From Diphasiastrum complanatum (lineage: Eukaryota; Streptophyta; Lycopodiopsida; Lycopodiales; Lycopodiaceae): 64,000 nucleotides of DNA. Both the position numbers and the translations under genes were made by a program. The notes beneath the pieces were generated by a model that made no database searches, had not been told where the DNA came from, and was given only the letters and a program-made list of their open reading frames with translations. The DNA is taken from NCBI GenBank assembly GCA_029204225.1, contig CM055095.1, forward strand, positions 45,123,446 through 45,187,445. The letters run 5' to 3'. Numbering within the stretch: the stretch's first letter is position 1; each line of letters begins with the position of its first letter. This document shows, one piece after another, positions 10,625 through 22,880 of this stretch.

Positions 10625-12655
10625 ATGGATCAAACCAATGATAACCCAATTTTTGATTTATCAAACCCATCCAATGTGGCACAAGCTCTTGAACTTTTAT
10701 ACCAACAAATTCAAGCCACTAATAAACAGCTTCTTGAAACTAATCAAAAGAACCAAGACTTAGAGTCTAGGTTAGCCAACCAGAAGAAGCATATAGTTCC
10801 ACCTCCCGTAAAATTGTTTAAGGGAGAGAAGAAAGATAGGAACTTGCAACTGGTAAGTTCATGGCTTAATGTTTGGAACAAATAGTTTGGCATGAACCAA
10901 TTCCCTGAATGTGAAAAGTTATCCACTGTTACTATGTTCCTTGAAGGAAGAGCCTTAGTATGGTGGGATGACCTAGTTGCAAAAGGCAATCTACCTTGTA
11001 CATGGGAAGATTTTTGCATAGTATTTAGGGAATACTTCTTACCACTGTTAGATGACTATGAACACTTTCAAAAGTTGAGTCATATAACAATGAATAAAGG
11101 TTTGGAACAATTTATTCAAGATTTTCATGAGTACCTGAATTCACTTTATAGTGATATTCCACCTAAGGTACAAATATTAGTGTTTACTGATGGGTTACCA
11201 AAAGATTATCAAGTGGATGTTCGTAGGAACCATCCAAAAACCCTAGAGGATGCTATTAGGGCTGCAAAGTTTTTTGATGACACACCTAAGCCACCTAGGG
11301 GTCAACAGCCTAATGAGCAGGAAAAAGGTTTTCAATCTAAGAGGAAGGAGAGGGAAGCTGTTAGTGAAACACATCCCAATCCCAATAATCCTTAGAAATA
11401 CAAGAAAAACTTTAAAAATCATCAGGTTGGCATTGATAAAGTTGAAGCTCGTAAGAAGAACCTATGCTTCAAGTGCAATGGCGAGGGTCATCTTGCACGA
11501 GATTGCGTCAAAAAACAAGCTTCAACCTCAGGTAATCTATCTCGAAGTAATGAGATGGATATTTATTTCCTTAGTTCTTTAGTTTTTGGACCTAATGACC
11601 TTATTTGCATTAATGGTAAAGTTAAAGATCAAGTTGTTAATGTCCTTTTTGACACAGGATCCACTCATAACTTTATTAATGTAAATTTGGTGCAGACGCT
11701 AAACCTTCCCACCACAAAAAGTGAGAAAAAGTATTGTGTGACAATGGCATCAGGAATGAATTCTGCGTTTATGGATTATGTTGTTTCTGATTTAGAATTG
11801 CACATACAGTTTTACTCTGAAAAACTAGAATTCCATGATGTTGCATTAGCAAATGTGGGTATTGTTCTCGGGCAACAATGACATTTTGATAAGAATAAAT
11901 CGTTGAAAATTGATTTTGTTGAAAAATCTTTATCTTTTATGCATGAGAATTCTTTAATTAAGATCATGGCTAGTTTAAGTGTTGACACTGAAAATGTTAA
12001 CCTTTATTCTAAACAGGAACTTAATTCTATTATGAAGAATCTAGATTTGAAAATTTATCTATGTTTCATAATGATATCATTTGCCTCAATGATGAAGAAC
12101 TTAACATAATTGCTATGAGTATAGCCAAGGATAACACTACATAATTTGAAGCCTATAATGAACTTAGGTAGGAATTCAATATTTTTTAGACCTTCTTGGA
12201 GGTTTACCACTAGAAAGGACAGTTGATCATAAAATTGACCTAATACCTAGAGCAATTCCAATTGCACAACGTCCTTATAGGATGAGTGCATCGGAAGAGA
12301 CTGAGGTAAGTAAGCAATTACACGAAAGGGGTGGGTACAACCTAGTAAGTCTCCTGGGGCATTATCAGTGGTTCTGGTTGCCAAGAAGGATGAGACTATA
12401 AGATTTTGCGTCGACTATAAGAAATTGAACAAGGTAACCGTTAAGAATAAATATCCACTGCCACGGATGGATGATCTAATAGACTATCTTAGTGGTGATG
12501 GGTACTTTAGCAAGATAGATCTAAGATTGAGCTACCATTAGAAATGCATTAAGGCAGAAGATATACCAAAAAACGGGTTTCGAACTCGCTTTGGTCACTA
12601 CAAATTTTTGGTGTTGCCTTTTGGTTTGACCAATCCGGCAACTTTTCGACAGATG
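10625..12655 (+). pseudogene. Ty3/gypsy gag-protease-RT remnant
   Basis: Gag begins at the ATG at 10625 (MDQTNDNPIFDLSNPSN), has an in-frame stop near 10885, and continues through a retrotransposon gag domain (FLEGRALVWWDDL) to 11395. A CX2CX4HX4C zinc knuckle (CFKCNGEGHLARDC) is read at 11464-11508. The aspartic protease at 11555-11880 has the intact catalytic triplet in LFDTGSTHNFI. RT at about 12190-12655 has [24 protein letters not shown] and [11 protein letters not shown], then ends abruptly before the catalytic Y/FxDD motif. Stops occur at about 10885, 11395 and several points after 11880. At about 12660 it is replaced by RT of a different element. Confidence 0.88.
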
Positions 12656-12659
12656 GCAA

Positions 12660-14890
12660 AGCCCGTACACTAGAAACAGCGACGATTATCCTACCACTTA
12701 AAAGATGGAGTCTATAAAGAGCTGGAATGACTTAGGAGTGCAGGCTTGATATTTCCTGTAGAGAACACCGAGTGGTACTCTCCGATAGTGCCACGAACAA
12801 AAAAGAATTCCACATGCATTTGGGTGTGTGTAGACTACAAATGATTGAACAAACAAACTAGTTCAATTAAACTAGGAAGGACTACTATCCACTACCATTT
12901 ATAGACCAGGTTTTAGAAGAGATGGTAGAGAAAGAACAATACTCATTTATGGACTGTTTTGCGGACTATAACTAGATAGCCATAGCAGAGGAAGACAAAC
13001 AAAAAACCACCTTTACTACCATGTTTGGAGTATTCGCTTACCAGAGTCATGTCGTTTGGGTTGACTAATGCACCAGGGACCTACCAACGATTTATGAACG
13101 AACAATTTCAGGATATTTTGGATGAGAACCTCAAAATCTTCATAGATGACCTTTGTGGGGCATCTACAGTCTCTGACCATCTCACCATACTAGAAAAATG
13201 TTTTCAAAAATGCGCAGCCACGTGCATCACCTTGAACGCCAACAAGTGTCTGTTAGGTCATGTGATGAGTAAATACGGCATGGCCACCGATCCCGAAAAG
13301 ATTGCCATGATATTAGCTATGATAGCTCCAATCACTGTGAGCCAACTTCAAACCTTCCTAGGATCAAGTGGCTACTACAAAACATATGTAATGGCCTATG
13401 CTTCCCACACGTACCCCATGACAAGTTTATTAAAAACCGACAGCAAATGGTCATGGGATGAAGAATGCGAAAAGTCCTTCCAGGGATTAAAGATGGCCCT
13501 AGCTAATGCCCCAATTCTGAAACCACCAATGTACGATAGGGAATTCTACGTATTCACTAGCACCATTGATACATGCATCAATTGTTGTTTATCCCAGATC
13601 TGGGATAAAATCTACCACCTCATTATCTTTATAGGGAAAAAGCTTAACAAAGCGGAACTTAACTACTCAAAAGCGAAGAAAATAGCTTATGCCACCGCAA
13701 AGCTTAGACATTATCTATTGCATTGGAAGGTAACCTTATTTACCAAGAGCACGGCAGTGACCTTAATGATGAACAAGTTGGAAGCATCTGAGCGACTGAT
13801 GAAGTGGATTATATCCCTTCAAAAATTCGACTACACCCTCCAAAGCAACCCACCTAGATTACAAGGGCTTACGGATTGCATCTGTGAGTTAGGAGGAGTA
13901 ACCAACACCGATAGCGAGTGGGAAACAGATCATTTGAGGGAATTATTAAAGATAGACATTGCACTTTTACCCAAGTGGTATGCTGCATTGGCAACTTACT
14001 TATCAACATTAGATACCCCCACAGACATGACAAACCAGGAAAAATGAAGGTTGTGATTACAGGCCCTGAAGTTCGCACTAATAGGAGGAATCTTATATAG
14101 ACGAGGAGTGAAAGGACTATATCGGCATTGTATAATTACCCTTGAGGAAGCTAAGTTTGTTCTAGAAGAGTGCCACAATTCTGCTTGTGTGATAGGACGA
14201 TTTGGTAGGGCCATGCAAGATTGTATCTGACAGAGGGACCCACTTTCTGAATAAAACAATCAAGGCCCTAACTGACCAACTGACGATAAAACATTGCAAG
14301 AGCACTCCTTACAACCCAGAAGCCATTGATCAGGCGGAAACTACAAACAAGCAACTAGTGGGTATATTAAGGAAAACTGTGTCAAGAAGCCAATGAGATT
14401 GGGATAAGAAGTTATATTCCACCTTATGGGCATACAATACCGCATACAAAGCTAGCACGAATCATACTCCGTTTTTTTTAGTGTATGGACAAGAATGTGT
14501 TTTGCCCATTGAGGTAGAATTACCATCCCTATGATTTGCCATGAAACATAACCTAGGAGAAAAAGATTCCATCCAACAGCGGTTGGACACCCTGCAAGAC
14601 CTCAACAAACATAGGATGATTGCTTTAAACCACCAAGAGATTCACGAGCGACGGATGAAAGAAATCCACAATCGAAAGCTGCGAGTCTACCACTTCAACC
14701 AAGGCCAGTTGGTACTATTCTACGACGTGAGACATGAGTTAATGCCTAGGAAGTTGGGTCATAGATGGAATGGTCCTTACTAATCCAGAAATTGTATGAA
14801 AATAACACTATGAAATTGACTAAGTTGAATGGTGAGGTTTTTAAACATCGAGTCAACATCAACAAGATCAAAGCATATCGGACTTAGTAG
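12660..14890 (+). pseudogene. Ty3/gypsy, Tat/Athila-like RT-RNase H and broken integrase
   Basis: RT starts with the pre-catalytic blocks (RSAGLIFPVENTEWYSPIV near 12740, CVDYK near 12830) in a stop-containing frame. The palm reads DCFADYN rather than DLRSGYHQ, a feature I associate with the Tat/Athila branch. From 13025 to 14047 the frame is open for 340 codons: LTNAPGTYQRFMN, IDDLCGAS (catalytic IDD), then LGSSGYYKTYV and an RNase H connection domain. The integrase is truncated: 14202-14396 retains KIVSDRGTHFLNKTIKAL but the N-terminal zinc region is missing. A C-terminal part (LRVYHFNQGQLVLFYD) is open at 14541-14783. It is not functional. Confidence 0.85.
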
Positions 14891-15065
14891 ACACAAAACT
14901 TGTATAGTATGTAATATATTTTCCTGTTCTTATTTTCCTTTCAGGTGCCAATCTCATTAAGCAAAGAAATCAAACCCATCACTATACATAACACCCATGA
15001 AAAAAAAAACAAAACAAAAAAAAGGAAAAATATATTTTATGGAACTCCTTTACGAGCAAGATACC

Positions 15066-15423
15066 TATTTTCTAAGTATAGATGGGGCATGGCGCCATAG
15101 GAACAGTGTTATGTGATCCCAGCGGAATCGAATTGGCAAGCATGGGTGTTTTGCTTGGGGTAGGGTTCACCAATAACACAGTTGAATACAAAGCCCTTCT
15201 ATTCAGCCTCCATATGGTCGTACATTTCGCGCCTACCATACACACTTTATGGATCATAGGAGATTCCCAGCTCTTAATACGAAATATGACCGGGATGTAC
15301 CAGATCAAAGAAAGAATGCTAAGGGCTTACTCCATAGCCATCCAAGAACTCATAAATAAATTCTCCCACATAGAATGGATGCATGTTCCAAGAAACCAAA
15401 GTACACCGAACTCAAGGACATAA
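15066..15423 (+). pseudogene. Second (archaeal/plant-type) RNase H domain of the Tat-like element
   Basis: The frame beginning near 15066 reads SIDGA, followed after a one-base shift by GAIGTVLCDPSG, then NNTVEYKALLFSL, IGDSQLLIRNMTGMY and WMHVPRN. The D, E and D carrying motifs (DGA, VEYKAL, GDSQ) are those of RNase H of the type found in plants and archaea and known as an extra domain in Tat-lineage gypsy elements. This is distinct from the element's own RNase H at about 13400-13900. It lies about 280 bases after the last integrase-like frame, so the order is RT-RH-IN-aRNH. The final catalytic Asp was not seen before the stop at 15423. Confidence 0.75.
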
Positions 15424-16220
15424 GTGATCGACGAAAAATATGACATGATGCAGATTTCAAAAGACAAGAAAAGATCATCGCCAATATAAAAATAGAATTA
15501 ACCGCCACAGACACCACTACGACCTTAATAGCTCGACAGCTGCATGAGTACCAGAAGAAAGAAAAGGAGGATGGACAGTCAAGTGTTATTAGAATTCGTG
15601 ATCCACTTCCAGCTTACCCCATGCAAGGAAAAGAAATCCTCTTAGACAACAAATTTCTCAAGAATTTCAAGGGCTGTATTCTCTACTTACCACCAGTTCC
15701 CCATTTATGACCAACTCATGGAATTAAGACTGTCTACTAGCTTGCCCCTTTGGTTTAAGTGGCCAATCATCCCTGGCAATTTCGAAGACTATAAAGATGC
15801 TTGTGACAGCTTAAGTAGATTCTCCATCACGACCCCACACCACAAAGAAGAGATTGTCATATTAGCTGGTTATTACGCCTATTATCTACAAAAATGGTTG
15901 CTTCAACCATGGGGACCTAAAACGAGACCAACTAAGATCCATCTCCCCAAATGGTGGTACAACCCAAATGAAGCAATGGAACCAGGGGTGATCTAGCCTT
16001 ATATTTGCGGATCCGTGACCGAACTTCCAAAGAACAAAAAACGTTAAATGAGATGTTTTATTTTCAATTTTTGGAAGGAGCCAACCCAACACTGGTAGAT
16101 ATGGCTAAAAACAACCGCCTTCACATAGGGAAACTTAAACACCGAAGGACACAAATGTGTAAAAATGCGTTAATGAAAAAAAAAAAAAAAAAGAGGGACG
16201 AAAAAATAAGGATCTGATTC
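15424..16220 (+). other. Unidentified 3' region of the Tat-like element, with an open frame at 15718-15996
   Basis: The frame at 15718-15996 (92 codons) starts MELRLSTSLPLWFKW and contains Trp/Tyr-rich text such as GYYAYYLQKWLLQPWG. A following frame at 16005-16217 is Lys-rich at its end because of a poly-A run at 16178-16193. Both follow the archaeal-type RNase H on the same strand and may be parts of an extra 3' ORF. I do not recognise the family. Confidence 0.35.
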
Positions 16221-16627
16221 AGATCTCTAGTCAATTTTTTTGCACATTTCAGATTGCCAACATCTCATTGTCATTTGAGTGACCTTATAGTATACGGTGT
16301 AGATCTCCTAGCTATCAGATCAACCATATTAACTAGCAGATCTATAACGCATGTACTCACTTCACTCACAAGATACTAGACACGTTGATGATGACCTACA
16401 TCCATGTAATTCCACCAACAACGCTGAGAACTACATTTGCATCTCCCTCTATGCATGGGTCTAAGAAATGGGCATTTCCTTAACTGTCATGGGATTTGGA
16501 GCATCTACCATTTAGGCCATGGGTGGGTTTCAATGCAGGCATGAAGACACCAAGATGTTGTCGTTCAAGTCAGTACAGTTGTAGATGGATCCTAAGGGCT
16601 CAATCGATAGCCTTTGGGAGAGATAAT

Positions 16628-17478
16628 TGTTGAAGACCCCACACCAAATCAATGTGGTTAGCATCACCCAGCAAGGGTGCTGAGCCCACTATACTAGATT
16701 CATTACCAGGAGCATTCTGAGTTCGTCCGTGTGGGGACCACACTCCCTAGTGAAGTCGCCATTCCAAAAGCCCAAATACAATTTAGCATGAGGGTTCGTA
16801 TTTTTGCCACATGGGCAAAAAGGCCAAATTGTGAAAAAAGGGGATCTTGAATGGATCCAAACTCCCAAAATACTTGGCTAAGATCTTTGCACAACAAGCT
16901 ACAAAAGCTAGAAATGGCAAAGCATCCTAATGCTACCTCACATGAAGTTGACAAAGCATTCAAGAGACAAAAGAAACTAATAAAAGGTACTGATGGCAGC
17001 CAAAAATAGTAGCAAACAGGACTCCCAATAGCAGCCTACCACTTTTGAAGACCTCTTAAGATCATACACCAAAGCTTGAAGACAATACACAAAGCAATGC
17101 TCTCAATGGAGGAAGAAACTGTGACAATGATCTATTGATCTCTCTCAACAATACAATAAGTTTCTCCAACCTATTCTCCACGAATTTCAACCTAATATAG
17201 GTGAGAGAGATGACTCTCTCTCCTCTCTCTAGAACTTAGGACCCAATTTTAGGACACCAGTAGCCTAAAATAGCCGATTTTGGCCTATATGTCCAAATAA
17301 CAGGATTTTGGTGTCATTTCAAAGGCCTTGAATTTTGAGACTTCTTCAATCTGAAATATATACTAAAATAAAAGTATCTAGGCCTTTTTCACATGTGTGA
17401 AAGGTTAGATCCAAAACTATGTACAAAAATTGCCAATTTCGGCCTCAAACTAGCTAGGAAATGTTGACAATTTTCACA
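16628..17478 (-). mobile_element. Candidate LTR (minus orientation)
   Basis: On the minus strand a purine tract (TTGAAGAGGGAG, 17490-17479) is followed by TGTGAAAATTGTCAAC at 17478, as at a PPT/LTR boundary. The other end is proposed at 16628 (plus TGTTGAAGACC), giving TGT...ACA ends and 851 bases. No partner LTR was found in the window. The 16221-16627 stretch to the left has no feature I can name. Confidence 0.4.
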
Positions 17479-17789
17479 CTCCCTCTTCAACTTAATTTGC
17501 TAGTTTTACAATACTACTTTGCTCCAACCTAAGAATGATCTCCATCATGATAATAGATCTCTTCTCAAGTGTTCTAATATGTACAATATGAAGTACAACA
17601 TTATTGATATAGATAATAGTGTCCATATAGGATGATTCACTATTTCTTACATCAATTTTACATAGAACGGTGAACAAGATACATGTAAAAGAACATAGAA
17701 TCATAATGAAAGGATTCCTCCATGTATCCACCTTTGGATTCTCTGTAAAATAGCAGCTACTAATTTGTAAGTGAAAGTAACCAACAAGT
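17479..17789. other. Short spacer between two LTR-like blocks
   Basis: It should be the 3' end of the internal region of the element whose LTR is at 16628-17478, but no copia or gypsy motif is readable. Confidence 0.35.
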
Positions 17790-18620
17790 TGTTGCGGGAG
17801 CGAGAGTGTTTCTATTTCGTCTTTGTCTTCGTATTCGCGAACGATTTTGTGTCTTTGAATCTTCTTTTTCGCGGAAGCTTTTATAGGATCCTAGACACGT
17901 GACTACACATCACAGAACACATTCTATTCTAGCAATCAAGACACACAATACAAGACAGGGAGAAGCACAAAAATAGAGCGACTGAATTATCAGTTTAGTT
18001 TTAGCCTGAGTGAGATTGTCAGTGTCTCCTTCGTTAGAGGAGTGACACTCTGCTCTTTAGTTGTGTTCTGCTCGTTGGTAGACTTTCATGCACAACTCTA
18101 TTGTTTCTAGTATTCTTCTTTCTGCTCTACTCGCTACGTCTCTCTTTGTCTCTTACAGATCTCTCTATTCTGATCTCTTCTTCACGTTCGTTTATGATCC
18201 AGAGAGGATCGTTTATACCTCCACAGTGTGGAGTTTACAAGATAGCTAAACGTAGAATCACAAGACTAGTTAACGCTAATCAACTAGTTAGTTAGTCTCC
18301 GTCATTGCCACTCATTTTAGTTGGGCGTGAAGTCTACAACTCCAAGCCTGTTGAGCTGCCAGTTGGCAGCACAAAAGATTCCTTTTCGTTTGTTTCGTAA
18401 TCTCCTGTTTGTTTTTTTTTTTTTCGTTTCTTTCGTAGTCTTTCATTTTCGCGTCCCTTTGCGGTTTGTGGTCCTGGAGGTGTGTTTACAATTCACGAAT
18501 AATTTGCGAATCGTTTGTGCTTTGAGTCAAAGACACGTTGACTGTCGCAAATTGTTCTCGTTCAACCTTTGTTTCTTGTTCGTGCTGCAACAAAGTTGCA
18601 GGAGTTCACCATTTCTGACA
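17790..18620 (-). mobile_element. 3' LTR of the copia element at 18.6-21.0 kb
   Basis: The minus strand reads a purine tract (AAGAGGGAG) at 18630-18621 and then TGTCAGAAATGG at 18620. A TATA box (CCTATAAAAGCTTCC on the minus strand) sits near 17875-17890, about 90 bases before the proposed end at 17790 (plus TGTTGCGGGAG). Contains GCGAA palindromes at 17833, 18492 and 18546 like those at 6.0-6.3 kb. Confidence 0.6.
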
Positions 18621-18632
18621 CTCCCTCTTGAA

Positions 18633-20975
18633 CCTTGTAGCTTTGTACATTTAATCCAATTGTCTTTCTTTGCTTGGCAAAGACCAATTTGTTGAGCGGC
18701 TTTGTGAGCAGATCTGCAATCATATTTTCTGATTTTATATACTGGATCTGGATCTCTTCTTTCGAGATCAAATCATGAATGTGATGGTACTTCAGAGGTA
18801 TGTGCTTTGTCTTTGAATGGAAGACAGGATTCTGGGACAGATAGATGGCACTCTGAGAGTTCATCATCATCATGCTTGGCCCTTCTTGTGGAATCCCAAT
18901 AGCTTCCAACATCATCTACAGCCACACTACCTCATTCGCAACCTTTGAAGCTACAACATATTCAGCTTCGCAAGAAGATTGAGCCACCAAGGTTTGCTTT
19001 TTGCATATCCAACTGATTGCAGCTCCGCACACTATTGTACATCCTCCAGTAATAGACTTGTTGTCATATTTGCAGCTCGTTGAGCTTGCATTACCGTACA
19101 GCTCAAATCCTTTTTCTTAGTTTTCAGCTCTGTAGGTTAATCTCATATTCTGTGTACCCTTCAGATACTATAGGATTTGTTTGGCCATTTGCCAATGTGC
19201 CATGCCAGGATTTGTAGAGAATTTGGTCAATGCGTAAACAGAGAAAGCCATATCGGGTTTGGTACAAATTGTCAAGTACATCAGACTATCGATTAAGTTC
19301 TAGTAGGGTATACCTGCCATCTTCTGTCCTTCCTCTTCCGTTTTTGGGCAATCCTGCTTCGTGAGCTTGGCTCCAGCTATCATTGGTGTAGCCTTCTCTT
19401 TGCAGTCCATCATGTGGTACTGCTTTAGCACTTTTCTGGCATATTCTGACTGACTCAAGTGCATTTCGCCCTTTGTTCCATCTCTTATGATCTCCAGCCC
19501 TAGGCATTTCATTGCTTCTCCAAGATCTGTGAATTTGTAACTTTCAAAAATCTGACTCTTCGTGTCTTTGATCAACATCAAGGAATTTTCTATCATTAGC
19601 GAATCATCCATGAAAATGGTCAGTATCACAAAATCCTTTCCTACTCTTTTAATGTAGACATTGTAGTCTGGTTGAGTAGGATTGAAGTCTAGAGACTTCA
19701 GAAGACCATCAAGCTTTTTATACCAGGCTCGTGATGTATGTTTTAGATCATAGATGTATCTCTGTAACCGACAAACATATTGTCGATTGTCGAGGTCTTC
19801 ATAGCCTTCAAGCTGCTGCATGAAGATTTTCTCCTCTAGATCTCCGTGGAGAAAGGTTGTGTTCACGTCAATCTGGTGAATTTTCACATTGTTCTATGTG
19901 GCGTATGCAAGAAGTAGCCTTATGCTTGTCATCTTGACCATGGGCCAATATGTGTCGAAATAATCAACACCATATCTCTGCGTGTAGCCCTTTTTGACAA
20001 GTCTTGCTTTCTAGCGGCCAATGGTGCCATCTGATTTTATCTTTTTCTTGTATACCCACTTGCAGTCGATTATCTTTCTATTTTCTGGCAGTGGCTCTAA
20101 TGTCCATGCCTCATTTCGTCTCATCGACTCGATCTCCTCTGACATTGCCTACTTCCATAATTCTCCTTTTGGACTCTGGATAACTTCTTGGTATGTTGTT
20201 GGCTCTTTAGTGAAGTTGCAGTACTCGAACTATATGTCTTTGTTCCATTGGAGATTGTCAGAGTAGCGGTCTGGAGGTCTTCTTTGTCTCGTTGACCTTC
20301 GAGATTCATTTCGTCGCTATTCGAACGTTTATTATTTGTGGGGTTGATTCTCTGCTTCCTGCTGCTCTGGAGTCTGCGGCTCTGCACTCTGATTTGATGT
20401 TTGTCCTCGATCTCCCTCTTGAATAGGCAGCATTGTGAAGATCTCATGGCCTCTTTCGTCTTTCAGTCCAGGGAATGTGGACTCATTGAACTTTATATCT
20501 CTGTTCGAAACAACCTTCTTCGTGGTTGGGTTGTAGAGCCTGTACACATGTGTTCTGTTCGAGTAGCCGACCATAATTGTTTGTTCAGATTTGTCATCGA
20601 GCTTGTTTCTTTTTTCTTTTGGAATGTGCTTGTATGTTGCACATCCAAACACTTGTACGTATGACAGATCAAGCTTTCTGCCTGTCCACATTTCGTATGG
20701 TGTTTTGTTTTCCAAAGTTGTCATTGTAGATCTGTTCTATAGGTGTACAACTGCAACTATTGCCTAAGCCCAGAATTGACTTGGCAATTGAGCCTGTGCC
20801 ATCATGCTTCTGACTCTTTCGACTAGCGTTTTGTTTCTTCTTTCTGCTACACCATTGTATTTTGTTGTATATGCAAGAGTGAATTGGTGTTCGATCCCCT
20901 GTTCTTTGTAGAATCTTGAGAATTCTTTGCTTTTGTATTCACCTTCATTGTCGCGAGTACCATGTAAAACATAAG
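18633..20975 (-). pseudogene. Ty1/copia pol remnant: integrase C-terminal part, RT, RNase H
   Basis: From right to left: integrase tail at 20975-20330 (EGEYKSKEFSRFYKEQGI, GVAERRNKTLVERVRSM, YEMWTGRKLDLSYVQVFG). RT is mostly in one open frame at 19887-19300 (IHQIDVNTTFLHGDLEEKIF, FMDDSLMI as the catalytic DD motif, FTDLGEAMKCLGLEI). RNase H and the C-terminus are at 18915-18600 (SAIYLSQNPVFHSKTKHI, ADLLTKPLN). Several stops lie between the blocks (for example near 20050-20320 and 19000-19290). The element stops at about 20970 inside integrase; gag, protease and 5' LTR are absent. Confidence 0.9.
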
Positions 20976-22429
20976 ATCGAGCCTCGTAACCCAACAATCA
21001 TAGATGAATTGACTAGCAAAACCACACTTCAAGAACGTAGAATTATACCTTGTGTGGGGAAAACCAGTTTGCCTTTAAGAGAGCCGCCGAGTCATGAGGC
21101 TTATTTGCCGTTGGTTCGGGTGGATGGAAGAGTTAAAACCTTGTCAACTGAGCTAGGCCTTAGAGTGTGCTTGTCGTCATAATAAATAACATTGACTCTC
21201 GGGGTTTCAAGCAGAAAATGGACCGCACCCTCTCGTATAAGGCTCATCCTTTAAGCATGCTAGGAGGCGCTGCTGCTGATCCAGATCATCCGCCAGATCC
21301 GGATCATCAAAACTCTGGGTGTAGAGAAGAGGTATGCGGGGAATATGAAGATATTCGATGGGTGAAAACAACCCTCAAATAGCATATATCTACAACTGCA
21401 GAGACCAAACGTTTTGCTTAATAGTTAAGTGTCATCAAGAAAAAATGTCCGATATGCGCAGGTTCACATAGTAGGAGGCTCGCGATCGGGCGTGTACCGA
21501 TTCTCATCTGCAGGTGCTCTTCTCTCCATCTCCATTCCTGATCAATCTGTCTTCTAGAGGTTCAATGAACTCACACTGTGTATCAAAATGTAAGCATACG
21601 TCTTGCGGATTTGACAGATGTAATAGCAGCGTCAATCTCCATCCCTCGAGTCGCTTTTGAGGCAGTCATGTAGGCACATACTGTGAGAAGTTAACACCAC
21701 CAAAATATGGAGTGCACACGACGCAGGCGCCTTTCAGTTAAGACAAAGACAGAGTGGTGGCAGCTGGGCGTAGATCAGCTGTGCACGTGTAGTCCAGAGT
21801 GATAGTAGCCAATGGACTCGTAGCTCAGTGAGATACATCTGATATTGCAAAGATTGAGTTTGGTGAATTCGTGGTTGAACCCTCCCATGCCACCAACACA
21901 TCAGCAAGACAAGCTCTTGAGGCTCAGCTCTGAAATGGGTATTGGAGGCAGAGGCTCGTATGAAGAAAAAACCTTAAACTCAATCAGATCGACCCTTCAG
22001 TGTCAGAGATTATAGAATCGATATAGGTGGGGTGTAGCAATCCGCTGGTGTGACTGCTGCGATGGGTGCGATATCCAGCCTTAGATGTCTCCCTCCTCCA
22101 TAAAGGTATATCAGCAACTATTCCTAAGCCATGTACTAATCGTTGCTTGCCAAAAACACATTGTGCCGCGTACCTACTGCAGAAGCTTCGAAAAGAACCT
22201 GAAAAATCACGAGCAGCAGCAAAAGTGTCTCTGAGACAACTGAGAGAAGTATGTACCCAGAAAATGTAAGAGAGTGTAACTGGATCCCACTAGAGCACCG
22301 ATGGACAGATGCTCCTTCTTTCATAAACTTGCTACATATTTCTCGAGTCAGAACTCCATGCTCCAAGGTCATGAACAATTAGAAGGTTTGCCCTCATATG
22401 ATATATGTCACCATCTCTCACTCGTGAAC
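20976..22429. other. Unassigned DNA, no convincing gene
   Basis: Short plus-strand frames at 20916-21182, 21167-21382 and 22066-22269 show no known motif. At 21824-21900 there is a tRNA A-box-like phrase followed by a B-box-like phrase (see findings). Slightly more GC-rich than the neighbouring elements. Confidence 0.4.
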
Positions 22430-22880
22430 CCAGCCATCTCACTCCTTCATCCTTTCACTTGAATGCAAAAAGAGAACTCTCCTTTTATAGGCAACTCTCA
22501 CACATTCCCCTTCCAAATGCCATACTTTCATTCTTCAAGCCTTTCATTCTTCAAGCCTTTCACTAAGGGTGTCCTCTCATGTACATGTACATGGCTCTTA
22601 ATTGTGATTTGATCACAAGTGGTACCCTTCCTCTTTTGAAAAAGATGGATTGGGCCATGGGTACAATGGGTACCACATGTGTGAGCCACTTTCTTCTTTT
22701 GCACTTGTTTTGCACTTGTTGGTGGTGTAAGTGATAAGTACCTTACTTCATTACTCTTTTTAATTGGGTAGTTCTCATTGCTACTTGTGGTCAACCCCCT
22801 ACCACTTTTAGGTAAGATATTTTTGTTATGCACTTTTGGCCTCCACTTGTATTTTCCTTTTGTGTGTCTGTGGCCCATGG
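22430..22880 (-). mobile_element. LTR-like fragment with TATA box
   Basis: The minus strand carries CCTATAAAAGGAGAG at about 22475-22490. The following DNA (CTTCCAAATG, then TCAAGCCTTTC twice) resembles 44350-44440, which has CTATAAAAGGAGG on the minus strand in the same context. I infer diverged copies of one LTR family. No ends were determined. The stretch 22881-23545 to the right shows nothing I can name. Confidence 0.35.

Noticed and set aside
16178-16193. A-rich run as a retroposon poly-A tail
   Set aside because: A possible tail, but no target duplication or LINE/SINE sequence lies on its left; the region reads as the 3' end of the Tat-like element.
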